This document shows positions 43,122-52,542 of a DNA stretch of 64,000 nt, one piece after another. Below the pieces are notes generated by a model, which was not told the origin of the DNA, did not search any database, and was given only the letters and a program-made list of their open reading frames with translations. Every line of letters starts with the position of its first letter. Position 1 is the stretch's first letter. Source of the stretch: Croceicoccus bisphenolivorans (lineage in GTDB: Bacteria > Pseudomonadota > Alphaproteobacteria > Sphingomonadales > Sphingomonadaceae); assembly GCF_001634625.1 (NCBI RefSeq), contig NZ_LRSE01000013.1, positions 25,955-89,954 of the forward strand, given 5' to 3'. Position numbers and translations under genes: made by a program.

Positions 43122-44465
43122 TCAGTTCTTCGCCACCGCCTTGACCGGCAGCTTCGCAAGGCGCGTGTTGCGAAGCGTGTCTATCGCGTAATGCAGCTGG
43201 AAATCCTCGATCCCCTGCTTCTCCAACTCTTCCGGCGTAATCTGGAAGCGCGGGTCGTCGATCTTGTCACGCTCAAGCTCCCGATCGTCGAGATCCATTT
43301 CGTTGATCAGGTGCCCGCGCAGATCGGATTCGCGGATCGCGCGTTCGGCGCGCAGGCGTGCATCGGGGTCGGACATCTGCGGCACGGCGATATCCGGCTC
43401 GATCCCGCCTTCCTGCACCGAACGGCCAGACGGCGTGTAGTAACGCGCAGTCGTCAGCTTCAATGCGGAATCGTTGGTTAGCGGAACCAGCGTCTGCACG
43501 CTGCCCTTACCGAAGCTGCGTTCTCCCATGACGAGGGCGCGGTGATGATCCTGCAACGCGCCTGCCACGATTTCGGATGCGGAGGCAGTGCCCGCATCGA
43601 TCAGCACGATGATCGGAACGCCGCGCGCGATATCGCCGGTGCGCGCGACATAGCTTTCGTTGTCGCGGGCGAAACGGCCGCGCTGGGACACGATCTGCCC
43701 CTTGTCGAGGAAAAGGTCGCTCATCGCCACAGCTTCGTCCAGCAATCCGCCGGGGTTGGACCGCATGTCGAGCACGATGCCGTCGGGCGTACCGCCGAGA
43801 TCCTTGCGGATGCCGTCCATCGCCTTTTCCACCTCGCGCCCGACGTTGGCACTGAACGAGGATACGGTGATCACGCCGATCCGGCCGTCGATGGAATATT
43901 CCACCGGGCGCAATTCGATGATCGCGCGTTCGACACTAACGTCGAAGGGTTCGTCGCGGCCCGGGCGATAGATGGTAAGCGCGATGCTGGTGCCCGGCTT
44001 CCCGCGCATCTGTTCCACCGCCTCGTCCAGAGAGCCGCCGTAGATCAGCTTCCCGTCAAGGTGCGTGATATAGTCGCCCGCCTTGATACCGGCATTGTCG
44101 GCAGGGGTGCCGCGCGTCGGCGCGATGACCTTCACCACGCCGTCTTCCATCGTGACCGACAGGCCAAGGCCGCCGTAGTTGCCCTCCGTCTGGGTGCGAA
44201 GGCTGTCGAACGCGGTGGCATCCAGATAGGCCGAATGCGGGTCGAGACTGGCGAGCATGCCGTCGATCGCGCCGCGGATCAGCTTTTCATCATCCACCTG
44301 ATCGACGTAATTGGCTTGGATCCGTTGATAGATGACCATCAGCTTGCCGAATTCCGGCGCGCCGCGGCCATCCACCGCGGCCAGCCCCGCCGTCGTCGCG
44401 GGCAGCAGCGCCAGTGCGGTGACAAGAGCCGCTGAACGCATGAACGGCGCGATCTTCAGAGCCAT
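43122..44465 (-). CDS. ctpA: S41 C-terminal processing protease CtpA
   Basis: A 447-residue S41-family periplasmic protease. Signal peptide MALKIAPFMRSAALVTALALL; a PDZ domain (GGLGLSVTMEDGVVKVIAPTRGTPADNAGIKAGDYITHLDG); catalytic Ser in GTASASEIVAGAL (about 292) and Lys in GERSFGKGSVQT (about 317). Tail-specific proteases trim C-termini of periplasmic proteins and can regulate cell-wall endopeptidases, which fits its place next to envC. ATG 44465 is chosen because it starts the signal peptide; longer frames are not used. Confidence 0.95.
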   Translation of the reverse strand: MALKIAPFMRSAALVTALALLPATTAGLAAVDGRGAPEFGKLMVIYQRIQANYVDQVDDEKLIRGAIDGMLASLDPHSAYLDATAFDSLRTQTEGNYGGLGLSVTMEDGVVKVIAPTRGTPADNAGIKAGDYITHLDGKLIYGGSLDEAVEQMRGKPGTSIALTIYRPGRDEPFDVSVERAIIELRPVEYSIDGRIGVITVSSFSANVGREVEKAMDGIRKDLGGTPDGIVLDMRSNPGGLLDEAVAMSDLFLDKGQIVSQRGRFARDNESYVARTGDIARGVPIIVLIDAGTASASEIVAGALQDHHRALVMGERSFGKGSVQTLVPLTNDSALKLTTARYYTPSGRSVQEGGIEPDIAVPQMSDPDARLRAERAIRESDLRGHLINEMDLDDRELERDKIDDPRFQITPEELEKQGIEDFQLHYAIDTLRNTRLAKLPVKAVAKN

Positions 44466-44572
44466 GGGCAATCGGTATCCTGTATTTCGGACGGGCATCG
44501 GCGCCATCCGGTCGCGGGGGAATGTATAACCTAAGCGGGCTTAACGCCAGATGGCAGCAATTCGGTCCCGGT

Positions 44573-45703
44573 TCAGGGTTTCAGCGGGTGAACCGCGCGC
44601 TGCCCCTGCCGCAGTTCGTAAAGAATGGCCGGGTTCGCATCGGGCGCCGTGCCCACCGTTTCGCCGCGGCGAACCTTGCTTCCCACCTTCACGGTCGCGG
44701 CGGCAAGCCCGGCCAGCAGGCTGGTGCGGTCGCCGGCATGGCGCAGGATGACAAGCGTGCCATAGCCGCGAAACGGCCCGGCAAAGGCGACTTCACCGGC
44801 CAGCGGCGCCGTGATCGCAGCGCCGGGCGCGGGCACGATGGTCATGCCTTTGCTGCGTCCTCCGGCTGCATCCCGCTCTCCGAAACCGGCAAGCAGTCGG
44901 CCCCTTACCGGCACTTTCGGCGTATCGCCCGAAACGGTCTGCGCCTTGCCGGTGCCCGCCAGCAGCGATGGCGCGGGCAAGGCGGCAAGCGCCGCCAAGG
45001 TGCGTTCGCCTGCCCGTTCGTCGGCCACGAGCTTGCCGATCGAGGCGGCTTGCGCCCCGCGCAAGGTGGCTTCGCGCCGCGCGGCGCTCGCCTGTTGGAC
45101 AAGGTCGCTGGCCGTCAGCCGGTTCTTCGCACCGAGTTCGGCCAGCCGCTCGCGCCGTTCGGCAAGGTCGGACCGCGCTCGTTCGCCATCGGCGCGGGCC
45201 GTCTCCGTCTCGTCCGCCAGCGTTCTCGCTTCCGACAGGTCCTTGCGCAGATCGGCGGTGCGCGTGGCGATCTGCGGTTGCAGCCCCGCCACCATCGCCC
45301 GCATCCGCACGAAATCGCGGATCGAGGACGGGCGCATGACCAGCAGCAGCGTTGGCCTGCGCGCCAGCCGCTGCAACGCGGCCATCATGCGCGACAGCGG
45401 CTTGCGGCTAATCGCCAGATCGTCGCGCAGCAAGGCAAGCCGGGTTCCGGCAGTCTCGGCACGGATCTGCGCGGCTTCCAGCCGGCTCTCCGCCTCGGCA
45501 ATCTCTGCCGTCAGGCGATTGGCCCGCGCTTCGGCCTTCAATGCAGAGTCCTGTATCAATCGGGCCTGATCGGCGAATTGCGCCGCCTGCTTCTCGGCCA
45601 GCGCGCGCGCTGCCTCCACCTCGCGCAGGCGATCGGCATTGGTGGCGGCACCGGCAGCGGCGGGCAGCAGGGCTATCAGAAGGACGAGGGGCTGCCAGCG
45701 CAT
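44573..45703 (-). CDS. EnvC-like murein hydrolase activator, degenerate LytM
   Basis: A 376-residue protein with a signal peptide (MRWQPLVLLIALLPAAAGA), a long coiled coil (about residues 25-225) and a C-terminal LytM/M23-fold domain. The zinc ligands of active M23 enzymes are not present: the usual HxxxD region reads KGMTIVPAPG, and the HxH region reads SLLAGLAAATVKVG. This matches EnvC, which lacks peptidase activity and instead activates cell-wall amidases at the division site. It starts two bases after the rlmH stop, and ctpA follows. Confidence 0.9.
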   Translation of the reverse strand: MRWQPLVLLIALLPAAAGAATNADRLREVEAARALAEKQAAQFADQARLIQDSALKAEARANRLTAEIAEAESRLEAAQIRAETAGTRLALLRDDLAISRKPLSRMMAALQRLARRPTLLLVMRPSSIRDFVRMRAMVAGLQPQIATRTADLRKDLSEARTLADETETARADGERARSDLAERRERLAELGAKNRLTASDLVQQASAARREATLRGAQAASIGKLVADERAGERTLAALAALPAPSLLAGTGKAQTVSGDTPKVPVRGRLLAGFGERDAAGGRSKGMTIVPAPGAAITAPLAGEVAFAGPFRGYGTLVILRHAGDRTSLLAGLAAATVKVGSKVRRGETVGTAPDANPAILYELRQGQRAVHPLKP

Positions 45704-45705
45704 TA

Positions 45706-46128
45706 CTATCCGGCCCGATGATAGGGATGGCCGGCGATAATGCTGGTCGCGCGCCAAAGCTGTTCGGCCAGCATCGCGCGGACCATCAGGTGCGGCCACG
45801 TCATCGGGCCGAAGCCGAGCAACACGTCCGCCTTTTCGCGCGCCGCATCGCCATGCCCGTCGGCCGCGCCGATCAGGAAGCGGGCTTCGCGCACGCCGTT
45901 GTCGCGCCAGCCTTCCAGCAATTTCGCGAAATCTTCCGACGACATCTGCTTGCCCCGCTCGTCCAGCAGGACCTCTTTCACAGGCGTCACCGGAGCGGGC
46001 ACCGAGCCGCCGGTATCGGGCAGTTCGGTCCATTTCATCGGCCATGTCACCCGCTTGGCATAACGCGCCACAAGCTCGGCTTCTGCCGAACGGCCGATCT
46101 TGCCGCGAGCGATGACGTGCAGGCGCAT
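45706..46128 (-). CDS. rlmH: 23S rRNA pseudouridine-1915 N3-methyltransferase
   Basis: A 140-residue SPOUT-class enzyme that methylates N3 of pseudouridine 1915 in helix 69 of 23S rRNA. LDERGKQMSSEDFAKLL, FLIGAADGHG and LMVRAMLAEQLWRATSIIAGHPYHR are the trefoil-knot and SAM-site blocks and the conserved C-terminus. It is in the common rsfS-rlmH-envC order of alphaproteobacteria. ATG 46128. Confidence 0.97.
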   Translation of the reverse strand: MRLHVIARGKIGRSAEAELVARYAKRVTWPMKWTELPDTGGSVPAPVTPVKEVLLDERGKQMSSEDFAKLLEGWRDNGVREARFLIGAADGHGDAAREKADVLLGFGPMTWPHLMVRAMLAEQLWRATSIIAGHPYHRAG

Positions 46129-46211
46129 GAGGGCCTGTTACACCGCTCGCTCAATTCACGTCCACCCGGCCTGCAGGTTATCCCTGCGCGGCAAGGCGGA
46201 TGCGCGCGTGG

Positions 46212-46622
46212 TTAAGCTGTTCCGCCTTCGCCGAAGCCCCACATGCGTTCCAGGTTGTAGAACGTGCGCACTTCGGGGCGGAACAGGTGGACGATGACGT
46301 CACCGGCATCGATCAGCACCCAATCGGCTGCGGGCAGTCCTTCGATGCGGACCGGACCGAAGCCGTTCTCCTTCACGCGCTCGGCCAGTTTCTGGGCCAT
46401 TGCGCCGACCTGACGGCTGGAGCGACCGCTCGCGATGACCATCTGGTCCGCGATGGAGCTCTTTCCGGCAAGGGGGATGGAGACGATGTCCTGCGCCTGG
46501 TCGTCGTCAAGCGACTGCAGCACCAGGGCGTGGAGAGATCCGGGCTCGGCATCGATGTCGGCGATACCGCTCGCGGATGTGGGAAGGCCGGACTTCTCCG
46601 GCATGGCATGGGCCGTATTCAT
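46212..46622 (-). CDS. rsfS: Ribosome silencing factor RsfS
   Basis: A 136-residue RsfS/Iojap protein. It binds L14 on the 50S subunit and blocks subunit joining when nutrients are short. The core is SLDDDQAQDIVSIPLAGKSSIADQMVIASGRSSRQVGAMAQKL, with WVLIDAGDVIVHLFRPEVRTFYNLERMW as the C-terminal signature. The first 25 residues are a variable extension. ATG 46622; it follows nadD with a 139-base gap that could hold a promoter. Confidence 0.96.
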   Translation of the reverse strand: MNTAHAMPEKSGLPTSASGIADIDAEPGSLHALVLQSLDDDQAQDIVSIPLAGKSSIADQMVIASGRSSRQVGAMAQKLAERVKENGFGPVRIEGLPAADWVLIDAGDVIVHLFRPEVRTFYNLERMWGFGEGGTA

Positions 46623-46761
46623 GGGGTTGATGTAGGCTCCTTGTACTTGCCGTTCAACGGGCCATGCGACGAACAGTTCGCGCGCATGAACCTTTCCTGC
46701 ACCGTGCAGGCAAAACGAAACCGGTATCTGGCTGATTCATGTTCGCTTTTCGCGACAGGCC

Positions 46762-47412
46762 TCAAGCCGGGTCTCCCGAAATCACCTTGCGGGTCAGCGC
46801 ATCGCGCGGATTTGCCGCAAGAAAGGCTTCAGCCCAGTCGGGCTCTGCCTTGCGCCGGGCCGTGGCCGAGCGCGGATCGGGATCGAATGCCAGGAACACC
46901 AGTGCCGGTGCGCTCCAACTAACCCGGTTTCGCAATCTGGCTGCCGGTACCCGGTAAGGCCGAAGCCAGGCCGTGGCAGGGCTTGTCACGGCATGCGCAT
47001 CATACCCCGGACGCGCGATTACCGCAATCGGCATGGCTTTCGCTATCCTCCGCCAATCCTTCCACAAATGGAACTGGGCAAGGTTGTCGCTGCCCATCAG
47101 CCACACGAACCGCCGCTTGGGATAGCGGCGCACCAGCGCCAGCAAGGTATCGACGGTAAAGACCGTGCCCAGCTCCCGCTCGATCGCGGTGACGCGGATC
47201 GGCGCGCGGCGTGCCTGTTTACGGGCAGAGGCCATCCGCGCGGATAGCGGCGCCATGCCCCGCTTCGGCTTCAGCGGATTGCCGGGGGAAACCAGCCACC
47301 ATGCCTCGTCCAGGCCCAGCGCAGCCATCGCGAAAAGCGTGATGCGGCGATGCCCGCCGTGCGCCGGATTGAAACTGCCACCCAGCAGGCCGGTATGGAT
47401 CGGCGCTGTCAC
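46762..47412 (-). CDS. nadD: Nicotinate-nucleotide adenylyltransferase
   Basis: A 216-residue NadD that makes deamido-NAD from nicotinate mononucleotide and ATP. TGLLGGSFNPAHGGHRRI contains the nucleotidyltransferase HxGH-type site, and LMGSDNLAQFHLWKDWRRIA is the second block. PYRVPAARLRNRVSW is where the usual ISST motif falls, so the C-terminal part is somewhat divergent. GTG start at 47412; the proA stop is 21 bases upstream. Confidence 0.92.
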   Translation of the reverse strand: MTAPIHTGLLGGSFNPAHGGHRRITLFAMAALGLDEAWWLVSPGNPLKPKRGMAPLSARMASARKQARRAPIRVTAIERELGTVFTVDTLLALVRRYPKRRFVWLMGSDNLAQFHLWKDWRRIAKAMPIAVIARPGYDAHAVTSPATAWLRPYRVPAARLRNRVSWSAPALVFLAFDPDPRSATARRKAEPDWAEAFLAANPRDALTRKVISGDPA

Positions 47413-47433
47413 CGCGGCATCAGGGCCGGCACA

Positions 47434-48744
47434 TCATGGCCGTGTCTGGCCTGTCCCGCGTACTTGCCACTTGTATGTGGTCAGCCCCTCCAGCGCGACG
47501 GGGCCGCGCGCGTGGAGCCTTCCGGTCGCGATGCCGATTTCCGCACCCAGCCCGAATTCGCCGCCATCGGCGAACTGGCTGGAAGCGTTGGCCATGACGA
47601 TCGCACTGTCGACGGCGTTCAGGAACTGCTCTGCCACGTTCGCGTCGGCGGTGATGATGGCGTCGGTATGCCCCGACGAATGCGCGGCGATATGCGCCAG
47701 CGCCTCGTCCAGCCCGTCGACCACTGCGACCGAAAGCACGGCCTCCAGATACTCGGTATCCCAGTCCTCTGCCGTGGCGGGCAGGATCTTGGGATTGAGC
47801 GCCTGCGCCCGTCCATCCCCGCGCAATTCGCATCCGGCATCGATCAGCTTGGCGACAAGCGGTTCCGCCTGCGGATAGGCGGCATCGATGAGCAGCGTTT
47901 CCATCGCGCCGCAAATGCCGGTGCGCCGCATCTTGGCGTTGAAAGCCACGTCCTCGGCCATGTCCCTGTCGGCAGCGGCATGGATATAGGTGTGGCAAAT
48001 CCCGTCGAGGTGGGCGAGCACCGGTACCCGCGCCTCGGCCTGAACCCGCGCGACAAGGCTCTTGCCGCCGCGCGGTACGATCATGTCCACGCCTTCCGAT
48101 GCGCGGAGCAATGCGCCGACAGCAGCCCTGTCCTGCGTGGGAACCAGTTGCACCGCATCGGCGGGAATGCCGCCTTCGGCCAGTCCCTTGCCGAATGCGG
48201 CCAGAATCGCGCGATTGGAATGAACCGCCTCGCTACCGCCGCGCAGGATCGTGGCATTGCCCGCCCGCACGCACAGCGATGCCGCATCGGCCGTCACGTT
48301 GGGGCGGCTTTCGTAGATGATGCCGATCACCCCGATGGGCACGCGCACACGGCTGAGCTGCAACCCGTTGGGACGCTCCGACCGGTCGATCACCTGCCCC
48401 ACGGGATCGGGCAGGTTCGCGACTTGCTCCACCGCGTCGGCGATACCGGCAAGCCGCGCCTCGTCCAGCCGCAATCTGTCGAGCATGGCAGACGACAGCC
48501 CGCGCGCTTCGCCTGCGGCGATGTCCTTGGCGTTTTCGGCAATAATGGTTGGCGCGGCATCGCGCAGGGCCTGCGCCGCATGGCGCAGTGCCTCTGCCTT
48601 GCGCGCATCCGGCATCGCGGCCAGCACGCGCTGGGCGCTTCGCGCCTTGCCTGTCAGTTCGGCCATCAGCGCATCCATATCTACGAGAGCGCCTGCCTGG
48701 CCTGATTCGCTTTCGCGCACGGTAAGGTCCTGCTGCATTGTCAT
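47434..48744 (-). CDS. proA: Glutamate-5-semialdehyde dehydrogenase
   Basis: A 436-residue ProA, the NADPH-dependent second step of proline synthesis, reducing gamma-glutamyl phosphate. RVPIGVIGIIYESRPNVTADAASLCVRAGNATILRGG, the catalytic Cys in RRTGICGAMETLL, and SSGHTDAIITAD are family motifs. The ATG at 48744 is chosen among three nearby in-frame Met codons. The alphaproteobacterial pairing proA-nadD is kept, giving the start of the block nadD-rsfS-rlmH-envC-ctpA. Confidence 0.96.
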   Translation of the reverse strand: MTMQQDLTVRESESGQAGALVDMDALMAELTGKARSAQRVLAAMPDARKAEALRHAAQALRDAAPTIIAENAKDIAAGEARGLSSAMLDRLRLDEARLAGIADAVEQVANLPDPVGQVIDRSERPNGLQLSRVRVPIGVIGIIYESRPNVTADAASLCVRAGNATILRGGSEAVHSNRAILAAFGKGLAEGGIPADAVQLVPTQDRAAVGALLRASEGVDMIVPRGGKSLVARVQAEARVPVLAHLDGICHTYIHAAADRDMAEDVAFNAKMRRTGICGAMETLLIDAAYPQAEPLVAKLIDAGCELRGDGRAQALNPKILPATAEDWDTEYLEAVLSVAVVDGLDEALAHIAAHSSGHTDAIITADANVAEQFLNAVDSAIVMANASSQFADGGEFGLGAEIGIATGRLHARGPVALEGLTTYKWQVRGTGQTRP

Positions 48745-49088
48745 GACGGCAGCGCCTACCACCGTGACGGTATTTTGTCAGGGTATTTCAGGGCGGGTTC
48801 GGGCAATGTTGCTTCGTGCGGCCGATGCGATGTTTCGCACGATTTTTCGAATCTTGCCCAGAGGTGCCGGGACCTGTCTGGAGGCGCCTCACAACTCCTT
48901 AGAAAACTGTCCGTTCCCGGGACAGAGTGAAGTTTTTCACAATTCCGCCTCAATTCACCGCATCGGTCCAACGGTTCATCTGAAAGACAGATTCGAGAAC
49001 TCGACGTTAACCTTCGCCCTGTTAGCCAAAGTGCCGACGGGAAAACTTCGCACCCCCAGCGGAGTTGAAAGGGACACGGGGTCTTGAC
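48745..49088. other. Divergent intergenic region proA / M23 peptidase
   Basis: This 344-base gap must hold both divergent promoters. Seen are a small hairpin (CTGTCC/GGACAG, 48907-48924), an AT-richer stretch around 48925-48945, and GTTAAC near 49004. No coding frame with a ribosome site and no recognisable RNA gene is seen. Confidence 0.5.
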
Positions 49089-50270
49089 GTGACACAGGTC
49101 GCCAGCGGGCTATCGGCCCGCCTGCAGAACTGGTTTCCGGATCGCGAATTCATCATGCGTTCGCAGGGGCAGGTGCGGTTCGTCCGCATCAGCGCCAAGT
49201 TCCAGAAGCGCGGAGCCGCCGCGATCGCCGCATTGGCGATGGTGTGGACCGGCACGATGGCCACGGCTCTCGTGAACGAATGGCTGCAGCACCAGAACGC
49301 TGCCGAACTCGCCACTCGCGAAGCCAAGATCGCCACCGCCGAAAGCCGCGTCGCCGCTTATCGCGACGATCTGGGCGAAGTTGCTTCCGATCTTTCCCGC
49401 CGCCAGGATTTCATCGACGACATGGTCGAAAGCCACCTCGGCACGCTGCCGACGGTGAAGGACGTGACCGGCGTGCAGGACAGCACCGCCGAAACCCGCA
49501 AGACCGTGGACAAGGTCAGCGCCGCCGTTCCCGAAGCTTCGGGTCTTGCCCAGATGGAAGCGCGCCAGCTCGCCTTCGTCGAAGCGCTCACCCGCCTTGC
49601 CGACAAGCGCGCCGCGCGGGCGGAAGCAGCGATCCGCACCATCGGGCTCGATCCGAAAGCGATCGTGCGCAACACCGCCAACGCCGCGATGGGTGGCCCG
49701 TTCGAGGCTTTCACCACCGGCAGCAAGTCGCTTGACCCGCGCTTCGAAAAGCTCGGCGTGTCGCTTGCGCGGATGAGTGCGCTCGAACGCGGGCTTCAGG
49801 GTATCCCGAACGTTCTGCCCGCCAGCATCGACATGATCTCTTCTGGCTTCGGCTATCGCCGCGATCCGTTCAACGGCCACGGCGCCATGCATGCCGGCCT
49901 CGATTTCCGCGGCCCCATCGGCACGCCGATCCACGCGGCGGCCAAGGGCAAGGTCAGTTTCGTCGGCTGGAAGGGCGGATATGGGCGCTGCGTCGAAATT
50001 CGCCATGGCAATGGGCTGATGACCCGCTATGCTCACATGTCGAAGTTCGAGGCGAAGGTCGGCGATCCGGTGAATGCCGGTGACATTGTCGGCCGAATCG
50101 GTTCTTCCGGCCGTTCGACCGGCCCGCACCTCCATTTCGAGGTTCGCATCAATAATCGCGCGGTCAATCCGCGTCCCATGCTGGAAAAGGGCGCAAGCCT
50201 TCTTGGAGCAAAGCGTGTTCTCGCAGAAAAACAAGACGGCGGAGCCGACGCGCCCGCAAAGGACGGCTAA
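49089..50270 (+). CDS. M23 family cell-wall endopeptidase
   Basis: A 393-residue peptidoglycan DD-endopeptidase. One N-terminal membrane anchor (RGAAAIAALAMVWTGTMATAL) is followed by a coiled coil and a complete LytM domain: GHGAMHAGLDFRG has the HxxxD zinc ligands and GPHLHFEVR the HxH. It cuts peptide cross-bridges in the periplasm. Start GTG 49089; TTG at 49065 abuts GGAG and a later ATG at 49155 is possible. The last 56 bases overlap the bactofilin gene, which suggests joint control of wall cutting and cytoskeleton. Confidence 0.93.
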   Translation: MTQVASGLSARLQNWFPDREFIMRSQGQVRFVRISAKFQKRGAAAIAALAMVWTGTMATALVNEWLQHQNAAELATREAKIATAESRVAAYRDDLGEVASDLSRRQDFIDDMVESHLGTLPTVKDVTGVQDSTAETRKTVDKVSAAVPEASGLAQMEARQLAFVEALTRLADKRAARAEAAIRTIGLDPKAIVRNTANAAMGGPFEAFTTGSKSLDPRFEKLGVSLARMSALERGLQGIPNVLPASIDMISSGFGYRRDPFNGHGAMHAGLDFRGPIGTPIHAAAKGKVSFVGWKGGYGRCVEIRHGNGLMTRYAHMSKFEAKVGDPVNAGDIVGRIGSSGRSTGPHLHFEVRINNRAVNPRPMLEKGASLLGAKRVLAEKQDGGADAPAKDG

Positions 50271-50643
50271 TCCCGTGGCAAGCAATTCAACGTTTTCGGT
50301 GCTGGGTGCCGACCTCAAGATCAAGGGTGACATCACCGCATCGGAAGATCTCCACATCGACGGCAGCGTCGAAGGGGACATCGATTGCGGCACGCTGGTT
50401 CAGGGTGAGCAGAGCGCGATCACCGGCTCCATCAGCGCGGATTCGGCCCGTCTTGCCGGCACGGTCGAAGGGTCGATCACGGCCAAGACCCTTGTCGTGC
50501 TGAAAAGCGCGAAGATCACCGGCGACGTATTCTACGACACGCTGACCATCGAACAGGGTGCGTGTGTCGAGGGAAAGTTCGCCCAGCGACCGCATGGCTC
50601 CGCAAAGAAGGCAGACGAGCCGGTCCTAAGCCTGGCCAACTGA
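50215..50643 (+). CDS. Bactofilin (polymer-forming cytoskeletal protein)
   Basis: A 142-residue bactofilin. The central right-handed beta-helix has about six-residue strands (DLKIKGDITASEDLHIDGSVEGDIDCGTLVQGEQSAITGSI...), and flanking tails are disordered. Bactofilins polymerise without nucleotides and position wall enzymes, stalk or pole structures. The start is the GTG at 50215, preceded by TTGGAG at a good spacing and giving the typical FSQKNK N-terminus. This places the start inside the M23 gene (56-base overlap). Bactofilin-M23 pairs are well known in alpha- and epsilonproteobacteria. Confidence 0.93.
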   Translation: MFSQKNKTAEPTRPQRTANPVASNSTFSVLGADLKIKGDITASEDLHIDGSVEGDIDCGTLVQGEQSAITGSISADSARLAGTVEGSITAKTLVVLKSAKITGDVFYDTLTIEQGACVEGKFAQRPHGSAKKADEPVLSLAN

Positions 50644-50687
50644 ACTTTCTGGATAGCGACGAGGAGCCGGTGCCGGGGGGTTAGACC

Positions 50688-52412
50688 TCAGGCGACCGGC
50701 TCTTCCGATTCTGCGGCCAGCTCGGCGCGCAGGGCCTTGCGATCCAGCTTGCCGATCATCGTCTTGGGCAATTCGTCGCGGATCTCCACAGCGCGAACAC
50801 GTTCGTGCTTGCCGACGTGCGTGTTGATCCAGTCGCGCAATGTCGCTTCGTCTTCCTCCGCACCTTCGGCCAGCGTCACGTAGGCTTTCGGAATCTCGCC
50901 AAGGTAATCGTGCGGCACGCCGATGACGAGTGCTTCGCGGATGGTCGGGCGGGAAAGGATGATCTCCTCGATATGGCTGGGGAACACCTTGAACCCGCCC
51001 ACGCTGATCATGTCCTTGATCCGGTCGACGATGGTGACGAACCCGTCGGCGTCGATCGTGGCGACATCGCCGGTGCGCAGATAGCCATCCTGAAATACCG
51101 TGCCGCCTTCGGGCCTGTTCCAGTAGCCTTTCATCGTCTGAGGGCCCTTCACCGCCAGTTCGCCCGGCTCTCCGGCAGGGGCAAGCCGCGTCGGGTCTTC
51201 CTTGTCCAGCAGGCGCACGCGCGTCCCCGGCAGGGGCTGGCCGATGGTGCCGGGTTTTTCGGAATCCCAGCCATCGAACGGGTTTGTCGAAACGATTCCG
51301 CTTTCGGTCAGGCCATAGCCTTCGACGATGTGTGCGCCCGTGCGTTGTTCGAACCGGCGCTTCAGCGGCAGCGGCAACGGCGCGCCGCCGGAAATGCAGA
51401 CGCGCAGCGAATCGAAATTCGTCTTCGCGATATCGGGATGGTCCAGCAGCGCCTGAAACATGGTCGGCACCGCGGGAAAGGACGTGGCGCGCACGCGGGC
51501 CAGCGCCTTCAGCGTCTGGCGCGCATCGAAACGCGGCAGCATCACGATCATACCGCCGTCCAGCACCGTGCGGTTCAGCACGACGACGTTGGCAAAGACA
51601 TGGAACAGCGGCAGGACGCCAAGCATGATGTCCCGCTCCCCCCGATGCACATCGACCCGCAAGGTCTGGCGCGCATTGACGGTCATGTTCTGGTGGCTGA
51701 GCATCGCGCCCTTGGGCCGGCCCGTCGTTCCGCCGGTGTAGATCAGCAGGGCAATGTCGTTTTCGGGGTCGATGTCCACCGGATCGGGCTGGCCGCATCC
51801 GGCCACGAACCGGTCATACGGAACAACGCGGCTGTCGCCCGAGGGTATCTCGGCCAGCTGGTTGCGCCCGACAATCCGCAATAGCGCGGACTTCAGCCGC
51901 GGCAGCATGTCGGCCAGCCCCTTCACCACCAGCGTTTCAAGGGCCGAGCAGTCGAGCACTTCGCGCGCGGTCGGCAACAGGGCGACGGAATCGATGGTGA
52001 AAAGGATCTTCACGCCCGAATCCTCGACCTGCGCGGCCAGTTCCTCCACCGTGTAGAGCGGCGAGAAGTTCACCACCGTCGCCCCGGCGATCATCGTCCC
52101 GTAATAGGCGGCGAGATAGACGGGCACGTTGGGCAGGTAGAGACCGACCCGGTCCCCCTTCCCCACGCCGGCACGTTGCAGCGCGGCGGCGACCTTTCGC
52201 GCCTCTTCCCGCATATCGACGTAGCTGGTGCGCCGTCCGTAAAAGTCGGCAATCTTGCGCGTACCGGCCAGACAGACGCCGCGTTCGAAAAGATCGGGCA
52301 CTGACAGTGGCTCGAACTCGCTGTCCCATGCGATCGGGTGGCGATAGTTTACCGGCGTTGCCTCCCGCGGCCATTCGCCGGGAAGCATCCTCTCCATGTT
52401 ATTTACATTCAT
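50688..52412 (-). CDS. fadD: Long-chain fatty acid-CoA ligase FadD
   Basis: A 574-residue adenylate-forming enzyme that activates long-chain fatty acids. LLIYTGGTTGRPKGAML is the complete P-loop, VEGYGLTESGIVS and DGYLRTGDVATIDADGFVTIVDRIKDMI are the adenylation and hinge motifs, and the C-terminal catalytic Lys is in KTMIGKLDRKALR. It is a different subfamily from the acyl-CoA synthetase at 5315. Starts ATG 52412, with another in-frame Met after five residues. Single-gene transcript. Confidence 0.95.
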   Translation of the reverse strand: MNVNNMERMLPGEWPREATPVNYRHPIAWDSEFEPLSVPDLFERGVCLAGTRKIADFYGRRTSYVDMREEARKVAAALQRAGVGKGDRVGLYLPNVPVYLAAYYGTMIAGATVVNFSPLYTVEELAAQVEDSGVKILFTIDSVALLPTAREVLDCSALETLVVKGLADMLPRLKSALLRIVGRNQLAEIPSGDSRVVPYDRFVAGCGQPDPVDIDPENDIALLIYTGGTTGRPKGAMLSHQNMTVNARQTLRVDVHRGERDIMLGVLPLFHVFANVVVLNRTVLDGGMIVMLPRFDARQTLKALARVRATSFPAVPTMFQALLDHPDIAKTNFDSLRVCISGGAPLPLPLKRRFEQRTGAHIVEGYGLTESGIVSTNPFDGWDSEKPGTIGQPLPGTRVRLLDKEDPTRLAPAGEPGELAVKGPQTMKGYWNRPEGGTVFQDGYLRTGDVATIDADGFVTIVDRIKDMISVGGFKVFPSHIEEIILSRPTIREALVIGVPHDYLGEIPKAYVTLAEGAEEDEATLRDWINTHVGKHERVRAVEIRDELPKTMIGKLDRKALRAELAAESEEPVA

Positions 52413-52471
52413 GTCAGTTATTGTGGACCTTTATCGGTCCGGCGGCAAGGTAGCCGCCTCGCACGCGCAGC

Positions 52472-52509
52472 AAAAGGCCCGGCTCCGCATGGGTGCGGGC
52501 CGGGCCTTT
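52472..52509 (-). terminator. Terminator after trcR
   Basis: AAAGGCCCGGC and GCCGGGCCTTT form an 11-bp stem. On the minus strand TTTTG follows, just past the trcR stop. Confidence 0.8.
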
Positions 52510-52542
52510 CGAATACCGTAACGTAACCTGCCGAAGGCGGGC

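Noticed and set aside
48317..49087. 256-codon plus-strand frame opposite the proA 5' end
   Set aside because: Ser/Arg-rich shadow that ends in the following gene's leader.
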